The notes beneath the pieces were generated by a model. That model saw nothing but the letters and a program-made list of their open reading frames with translations, had not been told where the DNA came from and searched no databases. A DNA stretch of 64,000 nt, taken from NCBI GenBank assembly GCA_009746045.1, contig RPFO01000041.1:6369568-6433567 (forward strand). The letters are read 5' to 3'. This DNA comes from Mesostigma viride (taxonomy: Eukaryota; Streptophyta; Mesostigmatophyceae; Mesostigmatales; Mesostigmataceae). How positions within the stretch are numbered: position 1 is the stretch's first letter; each line of letters begins with the position of its first letter. Made by a program: the position numbers and the translations under genes. Shown here one piece after another: positions 53,060 to 62,752 of the stretch.

Positions 53060-55200
53060 TAATTATTTTCGTTTGTTGTCACGGCAAAGACATGCTTTGG
53101 GGGGACGACGGCCCGGGCACCCCCATTGGCGGGGACCCCCCTGCCGGGCACGCGCGACCGCGGCCCCGCGCGCGCATCTACCCCGGGCATGACGGAGTCG
53201 CCCCAAACTTTGAAAGCAGGGTGCGGGTCAAGCCGGGCACTCAGAGGCAGACAGACATTCGGGCAGGCAGACCAGTATGTATGGCTTGTCCACGGCGTGG
53301 GACAAGTGCACAGCCAAATTCCCTGCGATCACTGTGATTCCTTTTTGCCAGGTACCACTCGCAGATTTGACCGTCAGATATTCGGCCCGCCAGTCTGAAC
53401 TGTCGGATCTTGGGTTCGAAATAAAAGTATGACACTTTTGAAATGTTGGTGGCCGGTTTTGGGGAAACTATGGAAAAGGTGGCGCCCTGGCGCGGTCGTA
53501 TGCGTGGCCGTAGATCAATCATCGGACGGTTCAACTGGATGAGCGGAAACCCACGGAACGAGAGGTCTGTCGTCAGGATCAATTAAATCAGCGGCAAACA
53601 TCGTTGGTGGAAGGGCGGGGGTGGCGGGGCGGGAGGTGGCCCCCAAGGGTGGCCCCCAAGAAACCGCGGCAGACTACGGGCGCGCTGGGGGTTTTGGAAA
53701 TCACACCCGGTGCATGTTGGCAACACCCAATGACAGATGACAATGACGAGAGGCTACGGTACGCGTCGATAAATACGGGTAACGCTTGCGAAAGGAACGG
53801 TGTGGGCCGATAAATACGGGTTTAACGCTTGCAGACGCGGCGGCATGAGCCGGAAACATTGTGATCAGGGACGAATCGAACGGAAAGCGTAGCCTACTGG
53901 CTCATACTACTGAGGGCGCCGACGCACATGCCTGTGCGAACTGCTAAGTCTACTGTATCCATCGCACGCGCCCCGGCGCGTAAACTTATGGTGCGTAAGT
54001 ACAAATGACAGAAGAAAATGCTGGCGCGTCAACTGCCAAGCGGAGCCTCGCCGCAGGATGGAAGGCAGAAAACTTCGAAGTCCATCACCAATTTCACCAT
54101 GGCCAGGGCGCGAGCCGCGGGGGGACTTTGGCCTAGTATAATAAATTCAACTCCACACCAAAAGAATTGACGGACCGAAAGAATTTAGCGGCATCTGTGC
54201 CAATCAAGTAGGCTGGGAAATGTCAATCAACGGCCGAATTATTAGTATTGCGTTGCGGTGCTAGCTGGTAGGACCAACTAGTCAAGAAAACAGGGCTGTT
54301 AGATTGGTTCCTTCGGCTGTGCTGTGGAGGGAATCCGGCGGGTTGTGCGCAACAATTTTCATGCCTCATTGATTATATTCGCATGTTTATAAGTAATTTC
54401 AACCTCCATGGACGTGCGGGCACAAGACGACGATATCAAGGCAAATATTTTATTGCAGGACGCAGGTCCCATGGTGGCATGGTCGGTGGTATGTGTCGTA
54501 AGGGCGGGATGGCCACTTCAGGATCAGCTGCTCCGCAGATAAAGGCATGCTTGGGATCTTGTGGTTTGGGGCAGGTAAAGGCCACTAGGTGTCCTTGGCG
54601 CTTGTGACCACTGACCACATGCCGTTCACATCATGAGTTTCTACACGGCATTGGCGCCCTTCTCGGCTGCAGGCCAATTCTAGGAAGCAGGTTTGTGCTG
54701 TGCAGTGCCAGGGGTCGGGTGAGGGGTGCCGGGTGACGACCGCAGTGGCCCGGTGTCGGCAAGATGACGACCGGGAGCGCCAGAACTGTCTGCGTTGTAG
54801 CACACGAAGCTCTATGATTCATGCGTATGTGTTGTAAATTGTAATTGGATAAGGAGCAATTGAAAAATCATGCAAATTGAGGACTTGGTATAAATTATCT
54901 GGCCTGCGCTGGTTGTTGCATTGTCTCCTTGATAAATGGTTGCTTCTTGCCTCGACGATATATATAAGCCCTCAACGGGGCACGTGAACAGGTACTCCCG
55001 GCCACTAGTTGGTCATTATTGTGAAACTACGTGCATTCACACATATTAATTATTAAGTGAGACAATGATGTGAGACAACTAGAGCATATCTACTAGTGAG
55101 TATATATCTAGGCAAGACTCCTAGGGTCTGGCACACTCTAGCTAGATAAGATAGACTAGTAGGATTGTTTGTTACTAGATAGAATAGACGGGTGGGATTG
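53060..55200. other. No supported gene
   Basis: Only short frames without motifs. The string acgcttgc..ataaatacgggt occurs twice near 53775-53830. A fragment of the dispersed repeat (tggcctgcgctggttg..tgtctccttgat) lies at about 54900-54935. Confidence 0.4.
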
Positions 55201-55206
55201 TGTGCA

Positions 55207-55429
55207 CCCATCCATCCATCCATCCATCCATCCATCCATCCATCCATCCATCCATCCATCCATCCATCCATCCATCCATCCATCCATCCATCCATCCATC
55301 CATCCATCCATCCATCCATCCATCCATCCATCCATCCATCCATCCATCCATCCATCCATCCATCCATCCATCCATCCATCCATCCATCCATCCATCCATC
55401 CATCCATCCATCCATCCATCCATCCATCC
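55207..55429. repeat. CATC tetranucleotide microsatellite
   Basis: About 55 uninterrupted units. Predicted HPSIHPSI and MDGWMDGW frames are by-products. Confidence 0.98.
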
Positions 55430-55512
55430 GTCGCGATTATATTTTGCTCCATGACTCCCCAAAGGGAGCTAGCAGGATTTTAATTAGTCATCTCAGGCAT
55501 GCATAGTTAAAA

Positions 55513-55772
55513 ACTAAATTAAATTAAATTAAATTAAGTTATAACATGCCTCCGTGGGGAGATCATGTAGCACATATTCCATGATGATGGATGGGGTGGA
55601 GGAAGCCGCGTGATCGAACGATCCTAACTCTAAGCTATCTAGAAAATCATAACTACACTACTCATCAAAACGCCTCCTCCGCTTGGGGGGAGGGGGCTTG
55701 CCCACAGGGTCAGGCGTGTGCGCCTTGACAATCTTCTTCCACCGCGTCTTGTCCTGCATGGCAGTCCAAAGA
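55513..55772 (-). mobile_element. 3'-end fragment of LINE-A, inverted
   Basis: On the minus strand it matches about 14485-14740: the end of the LINE-A ORF, its stop, the 3' untranslated part and an (aattt)n tail, here four to five units. It is a typical heavily 5'-truncated insertion, about 260 bp long. Confidence 0.85.
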
Positions 55773-57440
55773 CGGATGCATGTAGCAGTCCATGTATGAG
55801 GCAGTCCAAAGACGCATGCATAGTTGTCTCAAGGAGACAACCAGCGCAGGCCAGAAATCGGGAGAATCCGGACCATGGTAGCTCGAGCCTGCCGTTATCT
55901 TCACTTAATCTAGTCAATCGAATCCATCGGGGTTGATGAATTAAACTCGTGCACACAATCATACCGCGGCTTAACAAACAATTGCTCACACCACATTGGA
56001 CCGCAATGCGTTGATCAAGAAATATCAAGGAGACAACCAGCGCATGCGCAGGCCAGAAATCGAGAGATGCGTTGATCAAGAAATATAATTGTCTCCTTGA
56101 TAAGTGTGTGATTTGTGTCTAGTTATCTCAGTAAGTTAGACAAGTAATATCCTTGACTACTTCTGTGGAACTGAAAGTGGTCAACGAGCAAGAGGCTTTG
56201 AGGATGGATGAATAATGCGAACCTTATTATACCATGTTAGATTAGATCACAACAAACGTTCCAGCAATGTAGATTAGTCGTTAGCAGTAGTGTAGATTAG
56301 TCAGGCTTAGCCTAGCATGTGGCCCACGCGCATGTGCGCTCATAATGGCCCCCATGGATGTTGCATTAAGAATTTAGCCACGCCATGCCTATAATGGGAC
56401 TCCCATGGACGTTGCATTAAGAATTTCGCCATGCTATGCCTAGGCAGTAGGCAGAGAGATGCTCTCTGTCGAGACGCCATGTCACGGACGCGAGCTATGT
56501 CATCCGGGCGGCGCCCACTATGCACAAGACCGGTGACGTGCGCAAGGAATTTGTTTTCTACGCATTTTCGACAAAGGCTAGTGACCGGGGGGGGGACACT
56601 AGCACTTGCAGCATAAGAGCGGACGAAAGTGTACGTGCACGCGCGCCGGGCCAGGCACAGCTGGGCGCGCAGCACTGACTTGAGCGGACGGCAGCACAAG
56701 TGCGCAGCGTCGAGAGGATCATACGCGTGTTAGTGGACAGCTGGAGCTGAAGCTGGACTGCTGGACTTCAACAGCGCCGAGGCTATTGACAGGCCAGGTG
56801 TCTTTGTGGTGTAGAATAGCGGGTCAACGTTATGAGGACTGGACAGAAAATGGAAAAGGACAATTTGCGGTGCGCAGCCAGATCGTTGGAATGAATGCGA
56901 AATCGCTGGCAGCCCTACAAAGGGATTTCTTCTAGAAAGGAACGATTAGACGCAATGTTTGCTGGGCCACTCACACGCAAGGTGTGAGCGTGCAGATTGT
57001 CTGAAGGATATTATGCTTCGACCTTGGTGGACGTGACTCAATGCCGGACATTCCCAGGGACAGAAATGCCGGAGCCTCTAGGAGATGAGATCGGCAAGAG
57101 GGTAGCAATTTAGATTTGTCGGGATGCCTTCGTGCTTTTGTTGGCATGTGTGGTAGAAAGCCAGGACGGCAACTGGAATGCGGTTTCTATTTGCATGGTT
57201 CAGGCAGCAAGATAGTTTTGGCATTCCTGGCTGGACTGACAAGTGTGGCGTGTGTCATGCGTGTGGCATGACGAATGGTTTGGTTCATAGTCGAAGAGGA
57301 CTCTCACGCAGCGTGTAGTCTCTTCGAGGCTCTCGTTAGTGGCCTTCGTGTTTCTCCCTTTCCTTGGGAGCAAGGCCGGTAGCATGTCATGGAGCGCTGC
57401 CTAACTGCGGGCTCGTGAGCATGGAGTGCATCGATATTGA
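55773..57440. other. No supported gene; short duplications
   Basis: A piece of the dispersed repeat lies inverted at about 55830-55905 and again near 56035-56060. A ~60-bp direct duplication (cccatgga.gttgcattaagaattt) lies at 56350-56445. Part of this region could be the 5' LTR of the following Gypsy element, but without the other LTR that cannot be judged. Confidence 0.35.
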
Positions 57441-57445
57441 GACTA

Positions 57446-57745
57446 TCAACGTGTTGTAATTGTATTAACTTTCTCAATAAATTCCGCATGTGCGGCTTCA
57501 TCATCAGACTGTGCAAAGTGTGTGTTGTGAAAGCATTGTTCTATAGCAGGGGAGGCAAAAGCATCCTCTTGCACCATCATGTTGTCGCAATTAGAGTAGT
57601 TGGAGCGTCTAGCTAACGCCCCAGCAAGGATATTCAAACGCGGCACGCGACGGTAACCAAGGGGATCAAGAAGGTGGTCATCAGGCACGAGGGACAGTTC
57701 CTTGTCCTCGGCTGAGAGCCCTCATTTCATTACTCGAAGAGACTA
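57446..57745 (-). CDS. Possible exon, unidentified
   Basis: After an acceptor-like tcctttgcag on the minus strand, one frame reads AEDKELSLVPDDHLLDPLGY, then RRVPRLNILAGALARRSNY, ending KVNTITTR and a stop. It is protein-like in composition, with no family recognised. It lies just upstream of the Gypsy element on the opposite strand. Confidence 0.25.
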
Positions 57746-58004
57746 GCTCCATCTGCAAAGGAACATTTTCATTTCAGCAAAGAGAGACGGTGTGCAGTTT
57801 TCTGGGGAAGACTAGCACACATAGTGGCCTGATCAACCATCAAGTCTTTCAGATTAGACCGTTGCTACTTGGTAGTGGTTGTGGCCGTTTATGTCATATC
57901 ACACTAGGTCGGTCACAGCGTTTTTGGCAAGCCACGCAGGCTGTGCCAACACGGGCGTCGACACCGACGGGCAGGAGCTCTCCAGGGTCGATACCACCAT
58001 CAAC

Positions 58005-58777
58005 ATGTCAGGAACTGACCCCACAGCATCAGGCAGTGGTGGGTCAGCGCCGGCAGCTACGGGCGGTCAAGCAACTGACCCGCCAGCGGTCGTCTCGGCA
58101 CTAGTGCGGACACCGCTTTGTTAGGTAATGGAGCGCCTTCCCTTTCTTCGGCAGGGGACGGTGGTGCTCTTACCCAAGTGCTGCGCCTGCTGCAAGAGCA
58201 AGCGGCAGAGCTGGCGGCACTCCGAGCTCAGCAAGCGACGCAGTTATCGCAACAGGCGACGCTTGTTGAAGAAACTGTGCGACTTGCTTTGGAGCGCGCG
58301 GAATCTACGGCTGAAGCGAGGCGTGCTACGGAGCGCGCTGAGCAACGGCGGCAGGCGGAGGCAACCACGGAAGCTGCACGCGCCTGCCAAGCTGCGGCCC
58401 AACGCGACGCCGAGGCCAGGCAGGCTGCCGACGAGGAGGCCGCTGCCGAGAAGCGCGGCGACATGAGGCGCTGCGCGACCAACGCGGACACTTCGACGAA
58501 GAGCGCAGTGGGACAGGTCCACTACGCAACGTTGAGCCCAGTCAGCCACGCGTCGGACCAAGCGGTCAACGGCGGGGCGACGGGGAAATGGCGCAGGATG
58601 ACGAGCTGCAGCGAACGTCGGTCGGGTAGGCACCCGGTCGACTGCCGACGCATCTTATACGCTGGGGGGAACCTACGGGCACCCAACCAAGGCACGTTAT
58701 CGTGGCGCGGCGGGTATGGTGCAGCCCCAGGGGGGGAGCATCAGGTGGCTTGTTTAGCACAGGTCGGCCACCCATGA
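58005..58777 (+). CDS. Gypsy gag, N-terminal coiled-coil part (frameshifted)
   Basis: An ATG at 58005 gives MSGTDPTASGSGGSAPAATG; the frame slips near 58110 and continues as LTQVLRLLQEQAAELAALRA, then a long Ala/Glu/Arg/Gln-rich helix with heptad character (about 130 residues), probably a coiled coil. Coding moves again near 58460. It is the likely N-terminal part of the capsid precursor. Confidence 0.5.
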
Positions 58778-59780
58778 CGGCGGCAGCAACGCCGTTGGGT
58801 GGCACCGCAGGGCGGCCCAGGCTTGGCGGCACTCGGTCAGACTTCGGCTGGGGCCAAGTCGATCGGGAGGTAGCCAGCATACCATGGGGTGAGGGCGACG
58901 ACGTCCAGCGACCCCACCGCATGCCGTACGGCGTGCATGGCGAATCCACTCGTGTGCCATCGCTGCCCAAGGTGGAGCTTCGCGAGAAGTTCACCTCAGC
59001 AGGCACGGGTGCGACTTTAGAGGAAGCCTATGAGCTCTTCCGAGCTCATTGTAACACTTATCGTTATGCCTCGGGGTATCCTCTTCGCCATGAGATGGTG
59101 ATGGATTTTATTCACCTTTTTTTCCATGACCTGACCAAGAAGAAGGTCCAGGTTTTGGTCCAGCATTACCGAGCGCTCGTGGACCGATGTCATCGCACGG
59201 ACATATGGTTTGCGCTCACGGACATGGGCACACCGGATCTCGACTCGATCATCTTCGATGTCGACCCGGCAGAGCAGCTGTGGCAGCAACTGCGGCTGGA
59301 GTACCCAGTTGAGCACGTCAAGGCCATCGCGGAATGGAATGGAGCGTTCACCGTCGCCGAGGGTGAGGATCCGGCTTTCTCCCTTGACCGGCTTCTCGCG
59401 TTTGCGGGCAAAGTGCCTGATTATACGCAGACCAAGGCTTGCCGGTTATGGCGGAGTGCAGTGCCCCTGCTGGCCATCGATCTTCCGGAGCCGCCCGGTG
59501 GGGAGTGGACTTTGGTGACTCTCTGTGCAGCATTCAAGCGGCTGCTCAGGAAGCGTGCGGAAGGCGAGAAGGGTATCTCGTCTGAGCTGGCTGAGATGCG
59601 CAAGAAGATGGCTGAGATGGAGAAGGCCATCGCGGTCAAGGGTGGCCAGCGGCTGCCTGGTGCGGGGCGCGGTGAATATGTCGGCACTCAGGGTGGTGGC
59701 AACGCCGGTCACGGGGGCAGCGGCGGTGGCGGTCAGGGTGGCAGCGGCGGTGGCGGTCAGGGTGGCAGGCGGTGTCAGTC
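58702..59780 (+). CDS. Gypsy gag, capsid region
   Basis: The frame holds ELFRAHCNTYRYASGYPLRH, FIHLFFHDLTKKKVQVLV, AEQLWQQLRLEYPVEHVKAI and a C-terminal helix SSELAEMRKKMAEMEKAIAV. Size, helical content and place before a zinc knuckle fit a Ty3/Gypsy capsid, though I cannot match a named family by eye. After a Gly-rich GGGGQGGSGGGG tract, where frame slippage is likely, coding passes to the frame beginning at 59525. Virus-like particle formation is the inferred role. Confidence 0.6.
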
Positions 59781-62752
59781 GTGGTGGCGGCGGCAGTGGC
59801 TACGGTGGTCGGGGTCGCGGTGGTGGTCGAGGCGGAGGCGGTCGTCCGCCGTCATCGGATGGGACTCAGGAGGCGCAGGGCGTGCAAGGCGCGCTGGGCG
59901 CACCCACCCCGTCACGCGGTAAATGTTACCTTTGCGACAAGGATGGGCACCTTAGTCGCGAGTGTCCAAGCCGCTGCACGAAGCCGCATGGGGCAGACAC
60001 GAAGTGGCACCTGATGAACAAGTGTCCAGCCGCGGGCATCAAGACGGTCCACTTCGCCGAGATGGCGGGCAAGACCGACTCGATGGAAGCCCAGGTGGCT
60101 GCCATCAAGCATGGTGAGGAGGCGACGGCGCCCCCCAACCAATTCGCGACGGTGTACCGGGAGGACCCATTCTGGGCGCCCATGCCGGGTGACGTCGAGA
60201 TCAACGCTGCGGAGGCTACCAAAGGCAAGCAGGCACGCAGCCCGCTTTCTTTTCAGCAGGCACCCATGTTGCCTGCCGGGCAGTTGCCCGCGTCCTTTTC
60301 CATGCCGCTGGCTGGGGTGCAATCTGCTTTTGAGCATGCGAACCCTGCTGGGCTGGAGCAGCGTAGGCGATTGGCGCCTGTGTACCCAATGCCGTTCATT
60401 GTGGACGTACCCATGTTTTCAGCACGGCAGGTGGTCGACACCTTCGGGCAGAAGGGGGTTGAGTGGCTGGGGTCGGTTGTGTCCGAGATCCAGTTGTTCG
60501 CAGATGGGCATGATGTGCGCACCTTGCGCAATTCTGAGTCCGTCACCTACGGGCGTCAGCCGGTAGAAGCCGCAGTGCCCGTGGTGCAAGCGGGAGTGGT
60601 CAGCACAAGTAGCCAGCAGCGCACTAGTGCAGTTCCCCAGGTTCCCACGGTGGTTCCATACCCCAATGGTGAGCCGTCCATAGCGTTCCAAGCAGTTGGA
60701 GCCTGTGGAGATGTATGGAGCGACATGGTGACATGTCCGTTGGTTGGCGCAGTCAAGCTTGATAGCGGTGCTCAGCCGCTAGTCATCAGCACAGACTTGG
60801 CCACCATGCTGAACCTGACCTACGAGAACGGTGGCTTAGTAGAAAGCCCCGTGTCTGTGTCAGGTTGGCAGGGTCCGGCTAGTAAGCCGTACGCTATGAC
60901 GGCGGTTAAAGTCAACGTGATTTTCAATCCGTTGCGCGCCTCTAGCATGACCACCGTGTCCGCGTATGCGCTGGTGGTCAACAAGTGTGGATATTCCGCA
61001 CTACTCGGGGTGGATGTCCTTGCTCGCGCCATGGTTCAGGTGGACTATAGGGCGGAGGAGGCATCTTACATCCCTGATTGGGATGGGGCTGGCCTGAAGC
61101 GGGCCAGTGTGCCGGTCTCATGCTTCAGTTCTTCAGCCGGGGCTGCACGCCTCAACCCTTCCGCGGCTGCGGGCGTGGTGGAGGTCAGCATGGTGGAGGT
61201 ACGGGCGGCGGGCTCATCGGCGTGGGACAAGCATCGGACGGTGCTGCCTCAGCCAACGGCGAGCATTGCCAAGATGCGCACGCAGTGGTCGCTGGATGCT
61301 GTGACGTCCACGCGGCAGCTGGCTATGCGCAAGCGGGTGACTGAAGCCGTCATCACCATTCCTCAGATGGCCAGCCATGGCCTCACTTTGGTGCAACCGG
61401 GTGTCTCGGAGGCCCAAGGTAATTTTTCTGCTGCAATCTTACCGCAGGCCCCTGATTTTGCCAAGGGTGCGGTAGTGTTGGAACTGTTTGCGGGGATCGG
61501 AGGGGGCATTGCAGGCTTTTTGGCCGCAGGCGGCGTGTGCCGTAAACTCATCGCGGTAGAGCCATCGCACAAGGCGCGTCAGGTGTACTTCAGTCACTGT
61601 GGCGTGTTGTCGCGAGAGTATCCCGCGCAGTTTCCGCCATCAGCATGGCGTGACCCGTTTGGGGAATGTCCTCAAGATATCCGAGCCATCGGTGAGGTGC
61701 AGGTGCAGCAGTTGTTGCGCAGGCATCATGCCATCGACTTGGTAATTGCGGGTTGGGAGTGCCAGGGCCTGAGCCAGGCAGGGCAAGGGCGGGGGCTAGC
61801 CGATCCGCGTAGCGCGCTGTTCTGGGAACTGTTGCGTGTGGTGGGACTGTTGCAGTCGCGTCAGCCCCATCCGCCTGCGTATCTGTTTGAGAACGTTGTG
61901 GCGGGTGACAGCCCACATCAGGCGGTGCGGGAGGACTGGGCTACAATCGTGGCACTCCTGGGGGAGCCCATCGTGTGTGACAACGCAGGGCTGGGTGGGC
62001 TCACGCATCGTTTGCGTGCCTATTGGACCAACGTGGCGTGTGCGACCGGTGTGCAGGCGGTCTTAGGGGCCGTCGCAAGGCAGCATCCGAGTGTGTCTGC
62101 GGAGGTAGCATTGCCTTCCCACCTAGTCACGCAGAAGGTGGATAGCGAGGATCGCCCACCGTATGCACGCGTCAACCGGGTCGGGAGCCCCATGTGTGCA
62201 CTGCCGACCCTGGTCAGTTACCAAGGGTCGACAGCATACCGTGATCGGGGTAAGGGTCTCGTTTGGGACACTACCACCGGTCTGTTGGTGCAGCCACCCG
62301 CAGAATTTCGTGAGGCCAGCATGGGTTTTCATGTCGGGGCCTCGGCGCTGCCGGGCGTGCTCGAGAGTGAGCGCTGGTCTTTGATAGGCCAGGCTATGTC
62401 GGTGTTGCAGGTCGGGTATGTGCTGCTTGCATCGGTTGCCGTGCGCCAGTCTGGGGGGGCGTCCCCAGCCAATCCGCCTCAGCAGGTTGAGGCGCGCGCA
62501 GCCAAACTGAAGCGCCCTGCAGCGACGGGGACTTCATCAGCATGGGGGTGGCGTCTGCGACAGGTGTGGACTATCATTCTCATGACCGCCCTGCTGACCA
62601 GCACCGTGCTGGCCGGCGAGCCCACGCTGCATCGGGTAATACACCGGCGGCACGCGAGGCTCCGGCGGTGGGTGTCACACCAGGTGTGGCAGCCTTTTCC
62701 TTGTTCCACGACGATGCGGCTAGGGCGCCGCATCTTGAGGCACATGCGGTAG
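59525..62752 (+). CDS. Gypsy polyprotein: zinc knuckle, aspartic protease and C5 DNA methyltransferase
   Basis: Native coding in this 1075-residue frame begins after the Gly-rich tract, near residue 85. In order: an RGG-like tract (GGRGRGGGRGGGGR); CCHC knuckle CYLCDKDGHLSRECPSRC (Cys134 onward) with a second Cys/His cluster; a retropepsin domain with LDSGAQPLVIST (catalytic Asp413) and SALLGVDVLARAMV about 90 residues later; then, from about residue 648, a C5 cytosine methyltransferase (see separate entry), ending near residue 975. The last ~60 residues appear out of frame, since RT coding continues one frame over from about 62545. The fusion makes the enzyme part of the retrotransposon polyprotein, released presumably by the protease. 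Confidence 0.9.
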   Translation: MQHSSGCSGSVRKARRVSRLSWLRCARRWLRWRRPSRSRVASGCLVRGAVNMSALRVVATPVTGAAAVAVRVAAAVAVRVAGGVSRGGGGSGYGGRGRGGGRGGGGRPPSSDGTQEAQGVQGALGAPTPSRGKCYLCDKDGHLSRECPSRCTKPHGADTKWHLMNKCPAAGIKTVHFAEMAGKTDSMEAQVAAIKHGEEATAPPNQFATVYREDPFWAPMPGDVEINAAEATKGKQARSPLSFQQAPMLPAGQLPASFSMPLAGVQSAFEHANPAGLEQRRRLAPVYPMPFIVDVPMFSARQVVDTFGQKGVEWLGSVVSEIQLFADGHDVRTLRNSESVTYGRQPVEAAVPVVQAGVVSTSSQQRTSAVPQVPTVVPYPNGEPSIAFQAVGACGDVWSDMVTCPLVGAVKLDSGAQPLVISTDLATMLNLTYENGGLVESPVSVSGWQGPASKPYAMTAVKVNVIFNPLRASSMTTVSAYALVVNKCGYSALLGVDVLARAMVQVDYRAEEASYIPDWDGAGLKRASVPVSCFSSSAGAARLNPSAAAGVVEVSMVEVRAAGSSAWDKHRTVLPQPTASIAKMRTQWSLDAVTSTRQLAMRKRVTEAVITIPQMASHGLTLVQPGVSEAQGNFSAAILPQAPDFAKGAVVLELFAGIGGGIAGFLAAGGVCRKLIAVEPSHKARQVYFSHCGVLSREYPAQFPPSAWRDPFGECPQDIRAIGEVQVQQLLRRHHAIDLVIAGWECQGLSQAGQGRGLADPRSALFWELLRVVGLLQSRQPHPPAYLFENVVAGDSPHQAVREDWATIVALLGEPIVCDNAGLGGLTHRLRAYWTNVACATGVQAVLGAVARQHPSVSAEVALPSHLVTQKVDSEDRPPYARVNRVGSPMCALPTLVSYQGSTAYRDRGKGLVWDTTTGLLVQPPAEFREASMGFHVGASALPGVLESERWSLIGQAMSVLQVGYVLLASVAVRQSGGASPANPPQQVEARAAKLKRPAATGTSSAWGWRLRQVWTIILMTALLTSTVLAGEPTLHRVIHRRHARLRRWVSHQVWQPFPCSTTMRLGRRILRHMR
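61466..62440 (+). other. C5 cytosine DNA methyltransferase domain inside the Gypsy polyprotein
   Basis: Motif I (SAM binding) VLELFAGIGGGIAGFLAAGG at residues 651-670; an acidic residue ending the next strand in LIAVEPSHKA (motif II); IDLVIAGWECQGLSQAGQG (motif IV, catalytic Cys746); LFENVVAGDSP (motif VI, Glu789 of ENV); LGGLTHRLRAYWTN (motif VIII, Arg829 and Arg831); a region of about 110 residues for target recognition; MGFHVGASALPG (motif IX-like); SLIGQAMSVLQVGYVLLA (motif X). All core motifs are present in canonical order. The usual Pro before the catalytic Cys is Glu. The domain would transfer a methyl group from SAM to cytosine C5. Confidence 0.92.

Noticed and set aside
55053-55506. 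MDGWMDGW and HPSIHPSI frames
   Set aside because: Products of the CATC microsatellite.
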